Of a DNA stretch of 5,916 nt, positions 4,646-5,916 are shown in pieces; positions within the stretch are counted from its first letter, which is position 1, and each line of letters starts with the position of its first letter. Position numbers and translations under genes: made by a program. The notes beneath the pieces are model-generated. The model searched no databases. It was not told the origin of the DNA and saw only the letters and a list, made by a program, of their open reading frames with translations. The DNA is from Bacteroidia bacterium (GTDB lineage: Bacteria > Bacteroidota > Bacteroidia > Flavobacteriales > Flavobacteriaceae): assembly GCA_030431085.1 (NCBI GenBank), contig JAUIJW010000153.1:1-5916 (forward strand). Reading direction: 5' to 3'.

Positions 4646-5916
4646 TTGAAAATAGCTGCACAATTTGAAATTCGTGAGGCCCTAGAACAACTTGGCATTG
4701 AGTCAAAAAATCATGGCACCTCAACAGGAAGTATACATTTTTCTAACTCTAATAATACTGGCCTTATCACCTCTTATTCTCCAGTTAATGGTGAAAAAAT
4801 AGCCTCGGTCACTTCTACTTCTCCAGAAGACTATGAAGAGGTTATAGCAACTGCTCAAGAAGCTTTTAAAACTTGGCGATTAAAACCCGCACCGCAACGT
4901 GGAGAAATTGTTCGTCAATTTGGCGAAAAACTTAGAGAGTTAAAAGAACCACTAGGCAAACTGGTATCTTACGAAATGGGTAAAAGCTACCAAGAGGGTC
5001 TTGGTGAAGTTCAAGAGATGATTGATGTTTGCGACTTTGCCGTTGGCTTATCAAGGCAATTACATGGCTTTACTATGCATTCTGAGCGTTTTGGCCATCG
5101 CATGTATGAGCAATATCATCCACTAGGTATTGTAGGTATTATTTCTGCTTTTAATTTTCCGGTGGCTGTTTGGGCATGGAATACTGCTTTAGCTTGGATT
5201 TGTGGTGATGTATGTGTTTGGAAACCTTCTGAAAAAACACCACTTTGTGGGATTGCTTGTCAGAAAATAGCAGCCCAAGTCTTTAAAGCTAATGACCTTC
5301 CTGAAGGTATTTCATGTTTGATCAATGGCAACTATCAAGTTGGTGAGCTATTGACTAAAGACTCTAGGGTTCCTCTTATTTCGGCCACAGGATCAACGAG
5401 GATGGGTAAAATTGTAGGGAAAACGGTTGCAGAACGCTTAGGCCGGTCTTTACTTGAATTGGGCGGAAACAATGCTATTATTGTAACACCCGACGCAGAT
5501 ATTAAAATGACTGTTATTGGTGCCGTTTTTGGTGCTGTAGGTACTGCAGGGCAACGATGCACTTCTACCAGACGATTAATTATCCACGAAAGTGTTTATG
5601 ATAAAGTTAAAAATGCCATTGTAGATGCTTATCAGCAACTGCGTATAGGCAATCCTCTAGATGAGGCCAATCATGTGGGGCCTTTAATTGATATAGAGGC
5701 CGTAGAGATGTATCTAAATGCGCTAAAAAAAGTACAAGAAGAAGGAGGGCAGCTTATTGTTGAAGGCGGTGTTTGTACAGGCGAGGGCTTTGAAAGTGGC
5801 TGTTACGTAAAACCCGCGATTGCCGAAGCTAAAAATCATTTTGAGATTGTACAGCATGAAACATTTGCACCAATATTATATCTATTGAAATATTCTGGCA
5901 CAATAGATAATGCCCT
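4646..5916 (+). CDS. amaB: ALDH7-type aldehyde dehydrogenase (alpha-aminoadipate semialdehyde / piperideine-6-carboxylate dehydrogenase), 3' end outside window
   Basis: About 423 residues are visible of an NAD(P)-dependent aldehyde dehydrogenase of roughly 510. Family 7 members (ALDH7A1, bacterial AmaB/PcD) oxidise alpha-aminoadipate semialdehyde, in equilibrium with piperideine-6-carboxylate, to alpha-aminoadipate in lysine catabolism. The active site is complete: Asn170 in SAFNFP, cofactor-binding Lys193 in WKPSEK, the Rossmann turn GSTRMG (249-254), general base Glu271 in LELGGNNAI and nucleophile Cys305 in GTAGQRCTS. The Glu-Cys spacing of 34 is standard. SATGSTRMGK, GTAGQRC and HETFAPILY are hallmarks of this subfamily. 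The start is TTG at 4646: a TAA closes the frame at 4631, the first in-frame ATG is at 4976 (residue 111), and KIAAQFEIREALEQLGI matches the normal N-terminus. Roughly 90 C-terminal residues lie outside the window. No lysine aminotransferase or other lysine gene is visible. Subfamily assignment is strong; the gene symbol is by analogy. Confidence 0.93.
   Translation, partial: MKIAAQFEIREALEQLGIESKNHGTSTGSIHFSNSNNTGLITSYSPVNGEKIASVTSTSPEDYEEVIATAQEAFKTWRLKPAPQRGEIVRQFGEKLRELKEPLGKLVSYEMGKSYQEGLGEVQEMIDVCDFAVGLSRQLHGFTMHSERFGHRMYEQYHPLGIVGIISAFNFPVAVWAWNTALAWICGDVCVWKPSEKTPLCGIACQKIAAQVFKANDLPEGISCLINGNYQVGELLTKDSRVPLISATGSTRMGKIVGKTVAERLGRSLLELGGNNAIIVTPDADIKMTVIGAVFGAVGTAGQRCTSTRRLIIHESVYDKVKNAIVDAYQQLRIGNPLDEANHVGPLIDIEAVEMYLNALKKVQEEGGQLIVEGGVCTGEGFESGCYVKPAIAEAKNHFEIVQHETFAPILYLLKYSGTIDNA

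Noticed and set aside
5335..5562. Minus-strand open frame of 75 codons
   Set aside because: It is antisense to the catalytic core of the aldehyde dehydrogenase (Glu271 to Cys305 region), whose conserved motifs prove the plus strand is coding.

Overview
The window looks like a chromosomal segment of a low-GC member of the Bacteroidota, most likely the Flavobacteriaceae. The evidence is the AT-rich sequence, several matches to the TAnnTTTG promoter box of that phylum, the absence of clear Shine-Dalgarno sequences, and protein families typical of it. These include a sigma factor paired with an inner-membrane/outer-membrane spanning partner and a LuxE-like 'acyl transferase'. Genes are tightly packed. 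No RNA gene, insertion sequence, CRISPR array or gene-free stretch over 300 bases was seen.

Layout: (1) 1-635 is the 3' end of mutS, covering the ATPase core after Walker A and the dimerisation tail. (2) 636-1555 holds a 51-bp intergenic region with a promoter box framed by a perfect 9-bp inverted repeat. A TatA/B-type twin-arginine translocase subunit follows, then a PAP2-type membrane phosphatase that starts with GTG 2 nt after the tat stop. (3) 1552-2535, minus strand, is a LuxE/adenylation-type acyl-activating enzyme whose stop codon overlaps that of the phosphatase. (4) 2536-2696 is a divergent intergenic region with promoter boxes for both sides. (5) 2697-4524 is a two-gene operon with a 1-nt gap: an ECF-type sigma factor, then a 427-residue protein. 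That protein has a short cytoplasmic segment, one membrane helix, a long periplasmic linker and a C-terminal outer-membrane beta-barrel. (6) 4525-4645 is AT-rich and intergenic. (7) 4646 to the window end is most of an ALDH7-type aldehyde dehydrogenase (alpha-aminoadipate semialdehyde / piperideine-6-carboxylate dehydrogenase) with a TTG start.

The most interesting part is the sigma/barrel operon. Its architecture matches the dual membrane-spanning anti-sigma factors (Dma, with Das sigma partners) described in Bacteroides. In that system one polypeptide could report the state of the outer membrane directly to a cytoplasmic sigma factor. The other genes look like housekeeping or metabolic functions (mismatch repair, Tat export, lipid-phosphate turnover, lysine catabolism) with no obvious shared pathway. 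The inverted repeat around the tat promoter is the clearest unexplained DNA-level signal.
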